Assembly: GCF_026210795.1 (NCBI RefSeq) | Contig: NC_089458.1 | Location: forward strand, 1,116,001-1,180,000 | DNA length: 64,000 nt | Direction: 5' to 3' | Origin: Rhizophagus irregularis | Taxonomy: Eukaryota > Glomeromycota > Glomeromycetes > Glomerales > Glomeraceae | Part shown: one piece after another, positions 13,274-24,212 of the stretch | Layout: each line of letters opens with the position of its first letter | Position numbering within the stretch: position 1 is the stretch's first letter | Notes under the pieces: generated by a model | Told to the model about the DNA's origin: nothing | What the model saw: only the letters and a program-made list of their open reading frames with translations | The model's database searches: none | Position numbers and translations under genes: made by a program

Positions 13274-13936
13274 TTATAATTTATAATCAACGGCTAATAA
13301 AGAATCTATAGTTTGTTCCAAAATTTTAACATATTCTTGCAAAATTCTAATTTCCTCTTTGAAACTAGCGTTAATAGAACAAATATGAGACGTGCTAACA
13401 TCATTAACTTGAATTGGCTCAATATCAGATTTCGCGTCACAGAATAAGTGTCTTTTATCACGTGATGATTCTTGAAATCGAACCTGTTCCCTTTTTTGGT
13501 CATTAATATTAATCATATGTTTATCTAGAACGATTTGAATAGTATTTTGCTTGTAAAATAATTTTGCATCTTGGGTTAATTTATTGTAATAACCTTTTAC
13601 ATGTTGTGGCTCTTTATTCCAAGAATTTTCTGCAATTCTAGAAAAAACTCCCATACGAGGTAATTTAATATTTTTATTTTTAATACGATATTCTCGAATT
13701 AATGCCATTCTATACGCGATAAAAGCGTTTGGAACCATTTTCGGTTTATTATCGGAAGTCTGAGCGTTCTTTATAAGATCATCTATAGTTAAAGCTGGAG
13801 GGAAAGGTGGCTTAAAGATGTTAACAAGATTATTGTTTGGACTATTGATAATAATATTAGTTTCATCATTTGAATTGAAATTAGAATTGGTTACAAGATT
13901 ATTTCGATTCCTTTTCTTTGAAGATTCTTTGGGCAT
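13274..13936 (-). CDS. HMG-box protein of the MATA_HMG type
   Basis: This single-exon gene encodes 220 residues. An HMG box spans about residues 66-133, with KMVPNAFIAYRMALIREYR, the helix-2 segment MGVFSRIAENSWNKEP and YYNKLTQDAKLFYKQ. The order and spacing fit the MATA_HMG class of sequence-specific DNA-binding proteins, which includes mating-type factors and is greatly expanded in Glomeromycotina. I chose the Met at 13936 (MPKESSKKRN) because an upstream in-frame extension would need a non-ATG start. The basic N-terminus (KKRNRNN) could be a nuclear signal. Residues beyond 135 contain a Lys/Arg/Gln-rich linker and a Leu-spaced C-terminal helix (EILQEY type) that might form a coiled coil. 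No homeodomain gene is next to it, so I would not call it a mating-type locus. Confidence 0.85.
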   Translation of the reverse strand: MPKESSKKRNRNNLVTNSNFNSNDETNIIINSPNNNLVNIFKPPFPPALTIDDLIKNAQTSDNKPKMVPNAFIAYRMALIREYRIKNKNIKLPRMGVFSRIAENSWNKEPQHVKGYYNKLTQDAKLFYKQNTIQIVLDKHMININDQKREQVRFQESSRDKRHLFCDAKSDIEPIQVNDVSTSHICSINASFKEEIRILQEYVKILEQTIDSLLAVDYKL

Positions 13937-16643
13937 ATTAGATAATTTGAGGTAAAACACAGGAACAATTAAATTGTTATTTTAGAAAAAAAAAAATTCA
14001 ATCTATTTATAATGAAAATTTACCATCTTATTTCCATTGAAGCGTTATATTTACTGGCAAAATATTTGTGAACAATCTTTGTGATACTCAATTTTCGCGT
14101 ACTCTCAAGTTTCAACACGTGAAGGTTATTTGAAGCAATGCGAGAGTTTATTTGTACATAAAAGAATGCACTGTGAAATTTAGAATAAAGATTAGTTTCT
14201 GATTATTCTATAATAGATAACTAAAAGATTTAAGATCATATATTTCATTTATTTGTATTTCATTTGTACAAATAGCCTCAATATAGCCCCGAAATTCTTT
14301 GCATTAACATTAATCTTAGCTGTGAAAGACAAAATATAATCTACTAATTTAGCATTATTACATTTAATATATGTTAATAAATTAAAAAATCATTATTATG
14401 CTTAATTTTTTTTTCCTATTAACGATATATTTGATTAATTTCTAAGATATAAAATATACTAAAATGTTAATGTTTGTCTATAATCAATATATATATATAT
14501 TGTATATACATATATTTATATATATATATATATATATAAATAGAGAATGTGAGATGGATAAAAAAAATAAGAGAAAGGCCGATGAAAACAAACACCGGGT
14601 AAAATAAATGAATAATACATAATCTATATAATTATTATTAACTATGAATTCTTAAAAAAAACCTTTAATTCTATAATTCTCATCTTAATTTTTGCACCAG
14701 GTAAAAATCGTAATAAATCCATCAGCTCAATCAAGGAAATATCATCATATCATCAATATGGAGTTTTTTTTAAATCGAAAAAAAAAAGAATGTTTTAGAA
14801 ACTTTGACTGACTGACTCCTGACACCAGGTATTGTTCACTTATGCTGTACTTTTTTACGGAATTTCGATGTTAACTTATTTTAGATTTATTGGCTATTTT
14901 TTTTTTCTCGTGTTTTTTCCACATTGCTTTATTTTAAATATAAAGTTTAGAATCTCAAATGGTTATCCATTTTGAGTTCTAAATTAATATTAATAAAAAA
15001 AAAAGCCTTATTTTTGTAATTGAATTATAAATATATACATGTATATTTTTATTTACTTTTATTTAGCTGTCAATATTTGCAAATGAATATGCGTCCCCTG
15101 GTGACAGATTATTTTCCCCTTATACAATAAATATAACGCCTTCTCATAGTACTAATTTTCTTTTGAACTCTAAATCACAACTTAAATTTAAAAAAATAAA
15201 ACAAAGAATTTTTTAGAAATCTTAAATCTTAACCAAAACAAAACTAGCTATATAATAATATATAAATCCATATTCGGTAATATCGTAATTTGTGGTCAAA
15301 ACAGTCGTACTAGTATGTAAACATTTATAATTAGCTTTCGAAAATCGAAATGAATGATTCTTTGCATTAAAGTCATTAATTAATTTTAATGATTATAACG
15401 GGTACTAAACGGGATCTAAAACCGGGTCCTAAACGGATCCCAAATAACTTAAATAATTTTAATGATTTTTAGCCGAAATACTAATCACTTGGGTTTCATG
15501 CATAATAATAGTAATCATAATGTTAATTTAAAAAGAGCGATGGAACCCAATTTTTTCTTCGTGTATAATTCAATGACATGCTTATGAAATCAAATTTAAT
15601 TTATTTTAAAGACCAATCATATTCCTAATTGGTTGAACATTTTTACTTTTAAAACAAAAACTATGGAAAAGTCGGGGAATGTACCCTTTCCGAGTCACGT
15701 GAATCAAACCTTATCGTTGTTTATTATTATAAATAGTGTTACAAATAAATGCTTTGTAACACCCTATTTTCATTCCCGATTTTATTGGAATTTATAATTT
15801 GGTTCTAATAAAAAAGAACCAATCCGATAACACCGATAAAAAAAGAATTTTATTTACAAAATTTCACAAATTATCTAACAAAAGATTACTTCAAGAAACG
15901 ATAAATGGGTTAAATGCGGTTAGATAAGAATGAAATAAATCGAGGAAATCAATATCCCCCTGACATATCAAGATCGATACTTTTACGTGAGGGAAATAAT
16001 TATTGCTGTTATTAATTGGTCAAATTACAACTTCCTCTTTTTTATTCTGTTCCACAATTTCATAAATCATTTGAAAGAATTTCTGCAATTGGTCCACAGT
16101 TTTTCCGAATGTAACATTGAAAATTAAGTATATCTAAAAAAAAAAAACTGTGAAAGTTATTATTTGGATTGATAATTTTTTTTCTTTTGTATTCATAAAG
16201 GTAGAACAATATTTATTTAATTTTATTAAATTATATGATAATTAGTATTTGATAATTTCTCAAATAACAATATTATAATAAATCATATATTGTATCAAAA
16301 ATGTTATATAAACCTATAATTTTATGAATAAAAAACCGATACTGGATGTAATTAATTTATTTAAAAAACCATAATTGAACGTTTCTAATTTTATTAAATG
16401 AAAAAAAATGCGTATAAAATAAATCGTTTGAATGCATATAAACACCACTATATAAACATGTATTTAAACCTTGTTTATAAAAAAGTACATTTTTGATAAA
16501 TTTAGTGTACGATAAATAAATTGCACTCGACAATTGCATATTATTACATAAACAATAAATATAAAAACTACAATTTTCTACCTCTATCAAAAATAATTTA
16601 TCCATTTTTTTAAAACCATTTATCGTTTCACTTTTTACGAAAT
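13937..16643. other. Long AT-rich intergenic region
   Basis: No gene is supported across these 2.7 kb. It contains an AT dinucleotide tract near 14485-14540, a GGG/CCC-containing patch near 15400-15440 with ACGGGTACTAAACGGGATC-like repeated words, and at its right end (about 16500-16643) sequence that recurs in inverted orientation at 22133-22265 next to the second copy of the orphan gene. Confidence 0.5.
14482..14540. repeat. AT-rich microsatellite
   Basis: Alternating AT runs with an interruption near 14505 form a simple repeat. No function is implied. Confidence 0.8.
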
Positions 16644-17639
16644 ATGCCTAAAACTACACTCACTTCCGAACAGAAAAAATTAATAGACTTCGAAGAAATT
16701 ACACCAGATAGACACGATTTTGCTGTCATATTATTTTGCAGCCGAATTATCGTACGAATACAAATTAAATGTTTCGAAGAAACTGAAACATTTTCGAATA
16801 ATGATATCAATAATATCGTCCGTAAGGAAGCTGAAAGCTTCTCCGAAAGACTTAGATGTTTCATCGATCAAATTAAAGAAACTGGACATTGTTACAATAA
16901 CGCAACGAGTATGGATTTCAAAGAGAAAATAGCGTCATCAGAATTCCCACTCAAAACTATTATTAATATTTTAAGTGAGGAATTATCCTCTAGACCCCGT
17001 AAAATCAATCCACCACCCGTCAAACGGTTATATAAAAATTTAATCAGCTTAGCTGATGATTTAAGAAAGTATTTCGTAAATCGTGAACATAATAACGAAA
17101 AAAAGCATAAGATCCGACCAATATATTTTTCAGAAAATTATTTTATATATCAAGAAGGAACCCCTAAAGGAGATGATGAGAACTTTATATCATTCCCCGT
17201 GACTTTAGTTTGGTTACCTACGTTGACCGTCACGGATGAGATTAATCAAAAAAATGCATCGGCTTTTCATCTTCGAAAGAAGCCCGAATTTTTAGGTAAA
17301 AGAGCACCCACATTTCGATCACAATTATTAAGAATGAATGGTGTTCAAAAACGGGTCAATAAAAGTAAAATGGAAAAAAAGATCCAGAAAACAACGAAAA
17401 TTCCAAAAAATAGACGAAGGAAATACTGCACATCATATGATGACATAGAATATCCTTCGATAGAACCAATTGAACCGCCAGTACCCATGACTTCAATTAG
17501 AGCAATCTTAAATCATAGTAATCAGTTACCATCAGTATCAAATTGGCAAACTACTACAATTACCGAAACACAGAATTTGGTGAAAACGTTCGATCAATTT
17601 AATTTCCGAAAATTATGTCCGTGTATATTAAAAGAATGA
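16644..17639 (+). CDS. Unrecognised orphan protein, intact copy A
   Basis: A single open frame encodes 331 residues starting MPKTTLTSEQKKLIDFEE. I do not recognise the family. No signal peptide or membrane segment is evident. The middle holds a Pro-containing strand region (FPVTLVWLPTLTVTDE), followed by a strongly basic stretch at about residues 225-275 (VNKSKMEKKIQKTTKIPKNR, then RRRK) and a C-terminal Ser/Thr-rich tail ending LCPCILKE. The basic stretch suggests nuclear or nucleic-acid contact, but that is only a guess. A second, inverted copy at 21156-22132 is nearly identical, and two degraded copies lie at 19225-19805 and 22262-22555. Conservation of the frame in copy A and of the start context in A and B supports a real coding gene. 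It could also be the cargo or a gene of an unknown mobile unit. Confidence 0.7.
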   Translation: MPKTTLTSEQKKLIDFEEITPDRHDFAVILFCSRIIVRIQIKCFEETETFSNNDINNIVRKEAESFSERLRCFIDQIKETGHCYNNATSMDFKEKIASSEFPLKTIINILSEELSSRPRKINPPPVKRLYKNLISLADDLRKYFVNREHNNEKKHKIRPIYFSENYFIYQEGTPKGDDENFISFPVTLVWLPTLTVTDEINQKNASAFHLRKKPEFLGKRAPTFRSQLLRMNGVQKRVNKSKMEKKIQKTTKIPKNRRRKYCTSYDDIEYPSIEPIEPPVPMTSIRAILNHSNQLPSVSNWQTTTITETQNLVKTFDQFNFRKLCPCILKE

Positions 17640-19224
17640 TCAAATAAAATGTATTTAATTCATCATTCGTTATTATCACAAACACAATTATTTCTATTCG
17701 TTTTTCGTACGCTACTCGATATCCGAGCGATTTTCATTTTCGCATTATATTATATATTAATTGAAACTGATTATTTCAAAAGCAAGCTTTTATTAAGATA
17801 AAATTATAAAATTATGACAAATTCCGAATATAGTATTTATGGACAACATTTTTAAGTATTATTAATTTATTTTATTTGTGGAATATTTTTTTAACAAATG
17901 TTTCATTTATGAATTATGCCAAAAAAAAATTAATTTTTTTTTTTCTTCTCTTTCGTATATTCTATAATTTTTATTATTTATTTGTTTATTTATTTATTCG
18001 TTCGTTTTAAGGTGAAATTTCGGAAAATTTCATCCGTTTCCTAAAAATACATTTTATTAAATTATTATCGAAACAAATTTATAACAACAATTATTTCGTT
18101 CGGAAATAATATTTCCCTTTATTCTCATTTCTATTTGTATAAATTTTAATTTCATCCATTTCGATCTACTTATTTTTTTACATTTAATTTCATCTATTTA
18201 TTCTCAAAATTTCGATTCATCCATATTATTTTCAAAATTTCGATCCGTTTATTATTTATGAAAGTTTAAATAGCATTTATCTTTTTTACTAATTAATTAC
18301 ATAATTCTTAATACATAATAAAAAATTATTACTACTTAACATAATTTAAATGATGATTATTATATATACACTTGGTAAAATTTCTTTCGTATCCGATGAT
18401 CATCGATATCAAAAATACCGATCTTCATAGAAAGGGTAAACAAATAAATATATTTGTGTCACTCATCATATGATTCTGAATACATAAACTTTATCGAAAT
18501 CCTGCCAAATAATTATTCTCATCTCCCGCCAATATTACATGCGGTGCTATAATATAAACCTTCCCTGTTGCACTTAAATAGAGTTCGAAGTTCGAACCAA
18601 AACGTTTATGACTAATCGATTTTCAGAGTCAGAATATTATTTACTACTAAAATTTTTTTTTTAAGCAAATTAAAATTATTTATTATTTTCATTAAAAATT
18701 ACTTTTTTATTATTCTAAAAATAAAATTTCTTAACAATCGTGAATGTAACTCATTGTTGAAACTTTTTATAAACAAACATACTGTATTCATAAATTTAGA
18801 AAACAAATTCAAAAATATCCGGTAACTTTATAGTTCAGTGAAACAAACTTAAGTATCTGTTAATGCTCTGGCTTTTAAAACAAAACAAGGGTTTTTGTAA
18901 TGATCTTAGTAATAAGGTTTACTTCAAATTTCCTGTATTCAAGTAAACAAAGAAGATTAAAATTATGATTATTATTATTCGACTAAATTCTTTTATAATA
19001 AAATAAATTTGATTAATAATAAAAAAATCGATTCTAATCTCATTTCTTTCTTTTACTTATCAATCAATGTACTCTATTTTATCCTTTTTTTGTCCCGCCT
19101 TTTTTTTAGTTTATATAATTATCAGCGGTCATCTATTGAGTATTTTTCGATGTTCTTTGAATGATATTATTTTGATGTTGTGTACGTACATCTTTTTTAT
19201 TGAACACGCATCATTCATTATTAT
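17640..19224. other. Intergenic stretch with diffuse repeats
   Basis: No gene is supported. Between about 18000 and 18260 there are dispersed near-copies of AAAATTTCGATCCAT-like words, a weak degenerate repeat. The rest is AT-rich sequence without clear structure. Confidence 0.45.
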
Positions 19225-19805
19225 CAGTATGCATGGATATTTAGTATACATGGCCATGATTTTCGAAAATTGTGTTACGCAAATTATGTCGGTACCCTGA
19301 TTACTAATTTAAGATTGCTTGAATAAGTCGTAAATATTAGCGACTTTAATTGGTTCAATTGAAATGTAATTATAAGAATCGCGTCTTATATTCTTTGGAA
19401 TTTTCTTCATTAATTGTAATCGAAATTTGGGAGTCCTTTTATCTAAAAATTCTTGTTTTTTTTCGAAGATGAAAAGCCGATGCATTTTTTGATTACTTAA
19501 AATATTAATAATTGCTTTGAGTGGAAATTCTGATGACGCTATTTTATTTGTATAAATATGTTAAAGACATCATGAACTAGAAATTTTCCAAGTACCTTAG
19601 ATAAATCTTGTTTAGATGGCCATTCCTATAAAAATCATTTTTATCACCGACCGTTGTGATCAATTTTAGAATACACACTTTTAAAAGTTCAGAATTTGCT
19701 TATCTTTGAAATCCATACTCGTTGCATTTAAATTGTAAGAATGTCCAGTTTCTTTAATTTGATCGATAAACCCCTCAAGTCTTTCGGAAAAGCTCTCACA
19801 GAGTA
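19225..19805 (-). pseudogene. Degraded copy C of the orphan gene
   Basis: Reading the minus strand, blocks match the orphan gene: the C-terminal end at about 19235-19330, the block coding FHLRKKPEF-like sequence near 19430-19490, and the block coding ATSMDFK and the following RLR/FIDQIKE region at about 19695-19800. The segments between are missing or scrambled and no long frame remains. It sits in the same orientation as copy B and immediately precedes a flank (19801-20015) that recurs after copy D. It is a decayed duplicate; nothing suggests it is expressed. Confidence 0.75.
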
Positions 19806-21110
19806 AATTTCATTATTCACCATAAGAAAAATACCACATAAATTTGTGTTTTATATTTAAATTACATTTAAAAAAAAAATGAAACTCACTGCTAACACAC
19901 GAAAACAGACTAATGATACTTGTGTACCCTTTTTAACAGTAACATAGAACAGCATAGAAACACTCATGGCCGTTTGTCGATAGCATTGATGGATATCTAA
20001 ATATTTGTTTAACAGGGGACAAAATCCCAACAACCATAATATCGACAGTCTACAATCCCGATATCAAAATCCAAATCCCGGTTGAAACAAATCCTGATAG
20101 TCACAAATCCTGACAGTAAATTTCTTGACGGTCAAAATCCAGTTTTTTTTTTAAAAAAAAGGGTGAATTTATTCCTCACCCTTGGTGAGATTTGATACCC
20201 CAAGTCATAAATTGTCTAAAATGTCAAAAATGGTATTTATAACCTTTCCTAAGGTATTAAGTAAATTTGTAGAGCAGGCAAAATTACCTACTGTATAAGT
20301 CATAATTTTGAAGGCTATACAAAGCTTTAATATATTAAGTTTTATTTTTTTAAAAAAAAATTTTTTTCGTCGAAAATTACGTTGTTTCTTTTTTGGAAAT
20401 GATCGGCAAATGATCGGCATGACGTCATGTTTATATATATAAATTTCAGGGTATAAATTTTCCAATTAAACAAATAAGTCACTGCGGTCAGCAAAAAAAA
20501 ATACATAACTTGAATTATTAGTATTAACGCAAAATATTTGCAAATTGTTTCCAAATTTTATTAATATTAATGCAAATTACTATATTATTAATAAAATTAA
20601 AAGGAACAATTTTTTATTTTAACTATACAGTATATTATAAGATTTTAAAAATTAACTAATCTAAAACTCCCAGTCAGGAATCAGGATTTTGGTTTGCATA
20701 TCATAATACCGTATGCAGACAACTTTTTTTTTTTTTGAAATTCGCTCTTTACGTTAAATTCCTTAACTCCTATATATTCGTTTTCGCTTTCTTTTTTACT
20801 GCGCTAGAAAGAATGATAGAGTATCACAATTTACAATAATCTTTGATACGTACTAGTTGTAATCTAGCGGGATTTAATTGTAAATGACAACTTTCTTGAA
20901 TAAAGCTCATATGATAGATTTTTTGGAGTACAATTAATAGTGTCTAATTTTCAACAAAAAAATTTTAATTAATTGAATTATTTTAAAGAGTAAACAAGAG
21001 TAAACAAAAAATTTTTCTGATGCGTTAATTGTAAAACATAACTTCCAAATTTACTAGTGGAAACAATGAGATTAAGCTTCTCCGCACCTACACATTCTAA
21101 CATAACAACG
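19801..21110. repeat. Duplicated flank, first copy (interrupted by an insertion)
   Basis: Blocks at about 19801-20015, 20692-20935 and 21020-21110 recur in the same order and orientation at about 22560-23260. Shared landmarks include AAATACCACATAAATTTGTG, CACACGAAAACAGACTAATG and ACTAGTTGTAATCTAGC. Together with the adjacent orphan-gene copies this shows a tandem segmental duplication. In this copy a ~676 bp segment separates the first two blocks. Confidence 0.8.
20016..20691. mobile_element. Insertion with an empty site in the sister copy
   Basis: The sister flank near 22783 reads straight through TTTAACAGTTTGCAT, while here TTTAACAG and TTTGCAT are separated by about 676 bp. The ends carry matching inverted words: GACAAAATCCC on the left and GGATTTTGG on the right, and AAATCC/ATCCTG words are repeated just inside the left end. 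No transposase is encoded, so it looks like a non-autonomous element. I could not find a clear target duplication, so the family is open; a deletion in the sister copy is the alternative. Confidence 0.55.
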
Positions 21111-21155
21111 TAGAATTTCTAGTGCGAATGAGATAATGACAGTAGAATATTACTA

Positions 21156-22132
21156 TCATTCTTTTAATATACACGGACATAATTTTCGGAAATTAAATTG
21201 ATCGAACGTTTTCACCAAGTTCTGTGTTTCGGTAATTGTAGTAGTTTGCCAATTTGATACTGATGGTAACTGATTACTATGATTTAAGATTGCTCTAATT
21301 GAAGTCATGGGTACTGGCGGTTCAATTGGTTCTATCGAAGGATATTCTATGTCATCATATGATGTGCAGTATTTCCTTCGTCTATTTTTTGGAATTTTCG
21401 TTGTTTTCTGGATCTTTTTTTCCATTTTACTTTTATTGACCCGTTTTTGAACACCATTCATTCTTAATAATTGTGATCGAAATGTGGGTGCTCTTTTACT
21501 TAAAAATTCGGGCTTCTTTCGAAGATGAAAAGCCGATGCATTTTTTGATTAATCTCATCCGTGAGGGTCAACGTAGGTAACCAAACTAAAGACACGGGGA
21601 ATGATATAAAGTTCTCGTCATCTCCTTTAGGGGTTCCTTCTTGATATATGAAATAATTTTCTGAAAAATATATTGGTCGGATCTTATTATTATGTTCACA
21701 ATTTACGAAATACTTTCTTAAATCATCAGCTAAGCTGATTAAATTTTTATATAACCGTTTGACGGGTGGTGGATTGATTTTACGGGGTCTAGAGGATAAT
21801 TCCTCACTTAAAATATTAATAAGTGGAAATTCTGATGACGCTATTTTATCTTTGAAATCCATACTCGTTGCGTTTGAATTGTAACAATGTTCGGTTTCTT
21901 TAATTTGATCGATAAAACATCCAAGTCTTTCGGAAAAGCTTTCAGCTTCCTTACGGACGATATTATTGATATCATTATTCAAAAATGTTTCAGTTTCTTC
22001 GAAACATTTAATTTGTATTCGTACGATAATTCGGCTGCAAAATAATATGACAGCAAAATCGTGTCTATCTGGTGTAATTTCTTCGAAGTCTATTAATTTT
22101 TTCTGTTCGGAAGTGAGTGTAGTTTTAGGCAT
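21156..22132 (-). pseudogene. Orphan gene copy B, inverted and frameshifted
   Basis: This copy has the same start (MPKTTLTSEQKKLIDFEE) and the same last 101 residues as copy A but runs on the opposite strand, so the two face each other tail to tail about 3.5 kb apart. The frame is split: after DEINQK it leaves the copy A frame because an A run (7 in copy A, 6 here, near 21545) is one base shorter, and the tail resumes in the original frame around 21461. There are also small in-frame differences, such as loss of KT before INILSEE and a shortened EHNN segment. A homopolymer difference can be a sequencing error, so this copy could be intact in reality. Upstream sequence to about 22265 also matches copy A. 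Confidence 0.75.
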
Positions 22133-22261
22133 ATTTCGTAAAAAGTGAAACGATAAATGTTTTTAAAAAAATGGATAAATTGTTTTTGATAGAGGTAGAA
22201 AATTGTTGTTTTTATATTTATTGTTCATGTAATAATATGAAATTATCGAGTGAAATTTATT

Positions 22262-22555
22262 TATCGTTCTTGCACAAAATATTTTCTTAAATCATCAGCT
22301 AAGCTGATTAAATTTTATATAACCGTTTGACGGGTGGTGGATTGATTTTACGGATAATTCCTCACTTAAAATATTAATAATTGTTTTGAGTGGAAATTCT
22401 GATGACGCTATTTTATCTTTAATATCCATACTCGTTGCGTTTGAATTGTAAGAATGTCCAGTTTCTTTAATTTGATCGATAAAACATCCAAGTCTTTTGG
22501 AAAGCTCTCAGCTTACTTCCTTATGTGACAGTATCGTTGATATCATTATTAAGGT
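22262..22555 (-). pseudogene. Short remnant copy D of the orphan gene
   Basis: Minus-strand sequence here matches the middle of the orphan gene: the NPPPVKRLYKNLISLADDL block at about 22285-22355, the ILSEE/FPLK block near 22360-22400 and the ATSMDFK to FIDQIKE block near 22420-22510. It lies directly upstream of copy B in the same orientation and keeps no open frame. It is followed by the second copy of the duplicated flank. Confidence 0.7.
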
Positions 22556-22559
22556 GAAT

Positions 22560-23260
22560 AATCATGACTATACAGAGTAATTTTCATTATTCACCAAAGA
22601 AAAATACCACATAAATTTGTGTTTTATATTTAAACTAAAAAATGAAACTGACTGCTAACACACGAAAACAGACTAATGATACTTGTGTACCCTTTTTTAA
22701 CAGTAACATAGAACCGTTTGTCGATAGCATTGATACTATGTACACATCCCAAAGGGATATATTAATATTTGTTTTAACAGTTTGCATGTTATAGTACCAT
22801 ATGTGAACAACTTTTTTTTTTGAAATTCGCTCTTCACATTAAATTCCTTAACTTCTATATATTCGTTTTCTTGATAATAGAAGAGAATAAATAAAAAGAT
22901 GAAAACTATCGCCTTCTTTTTTACTGCGCTAGAAAGTATCACAGTTTACAATAATCTTTGATACGTACTAGTTGTAATCTAGCTGTAAATGACAACTTTC
23001 TAAATCACACTTGTATTTTTTCATATAAATAAGCTATTGTTTCTGCTTGATACGTGACGCTATCTTGTATTTTTTTGATTTCTTTCCGTTAATATCCAAG
23101 TCATATTTTTCATATGATAGTTTTTTTAATTTTGTCTATAGATTTTCCGATAAAACATAACTTCCAAATTTACTAATGGAAACAATGGGATTAAACTTCT
23201 TCGCACTTACACATTCTAACATAACAACGTAGTGCGAATCTACCGCATATTAATGTTGAC
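22560..23260. repeat. Duplicated flank, second copy (uninterrupted)
   Basis: This is the sister of the flank at 19801-21110, in the same order but without the ~676 bp insertion. It has its own small differences, such as an extra TTGATAATAGAAGAGAATAA-like piece near 22870. Confidence 0.8.
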
Positions 23261-24212
23261 TCAAAATATTACATTTTAAATCTTTATCTTTCTTATACGC
23301 AATATATATATATATCATTATATATGCACTACTACGTACAAGTACACCGAATTATATTTAAAAGAGAATCCACGAGCAAGCCTATCATGGACTTTATAAA
23401 TGTACTATGGGTTTCAGTTTCCGATAATATGCAAGATACGGTATAACAAATCAAACGGAACGTGATTATTGACAAACAACAATGGTACCATTCAAATTTT
23501 AAGTTCAAAACTAACCAAGATTGTGCTGATTTACCTTGATACATTTCATTTTGAAATAATGACTATAATACAGTATGACCCTGTTCCTTGAAATTCTCAA
23601 TGATATTCCCTGCAGAAAATTTTTTAGCGGTATTTGTGCATATCGTTATTATTATTTTAAGGTTTATATTATGTACTGTAGTTATTGTTGTAATTGAATT
23701 CCTTGCATAATTCGCAAGAACTTTTTTCGTAACATTTTATAGATGACAGAATGAAAGTTCTTTCAATAATAAATAAACAATAATGAACATTTTTAAATTA
23801 TAATCATTTTTTAATAATTATTTGAAAAAATGGGATATCATAATAAAAGAAACGAACAATACATTTTACGCGAAGCGCAGTTGATTTTGATCATGATGCG
23901 GTATGTCATCATGAATTTCCTATCTGAATCTCATTCCTGATCAAAAATTGGGTAAGATAATCAAACAAAACTTTAGAAGGTCAAATTTACTGCCAAATAA
24001 AGGATTGGGCGTATTTTTTTTTAATGGGGATACTTTTTTTATAATGGAAAAAGGAAAAAAAGAATCATCTCAAAAAAGATTTATTGTTTTTACTTTTTTT
24101 TATTTAATTTTTTTTTTGGCGCAGTTTTATTACATGAAAACTAGGCAATCATCTATACAAAAGATTTTATTATTATTTTTTTTTTTAAAGAAAAAATTAA
24201 GAAAAAATTCAA
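23261..24212. other. Intergenic stretch
   Basis: No gene is supported. Open frames here are short or A/T-homopolymer driven; one on the plus strand at about 23948-24238 overlaps the 3' end of the next gene antisense and has no family-like features. Confidence 0.45.

Noticed and set aside
16357-16605. Minus-strand frame of 82 codons upstream of the orphan gene
   Set aside because: The counterpart next to copy B is not kept open over the same length, so it looks like upstream flank rather than a gene.
19067-19300. Hydrophobic plus-strand frame of 77 codons
   Set aside because: Its end overlaps the degraded orphan-gene copy C on the other strand; no conserved feature.
20205-20554. Two overlapping minus-strand frames in the 676-bp insertion
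   Set aside because: Lys/Phe-rich from A and T runs, no homology; the insertion appears non-coding.
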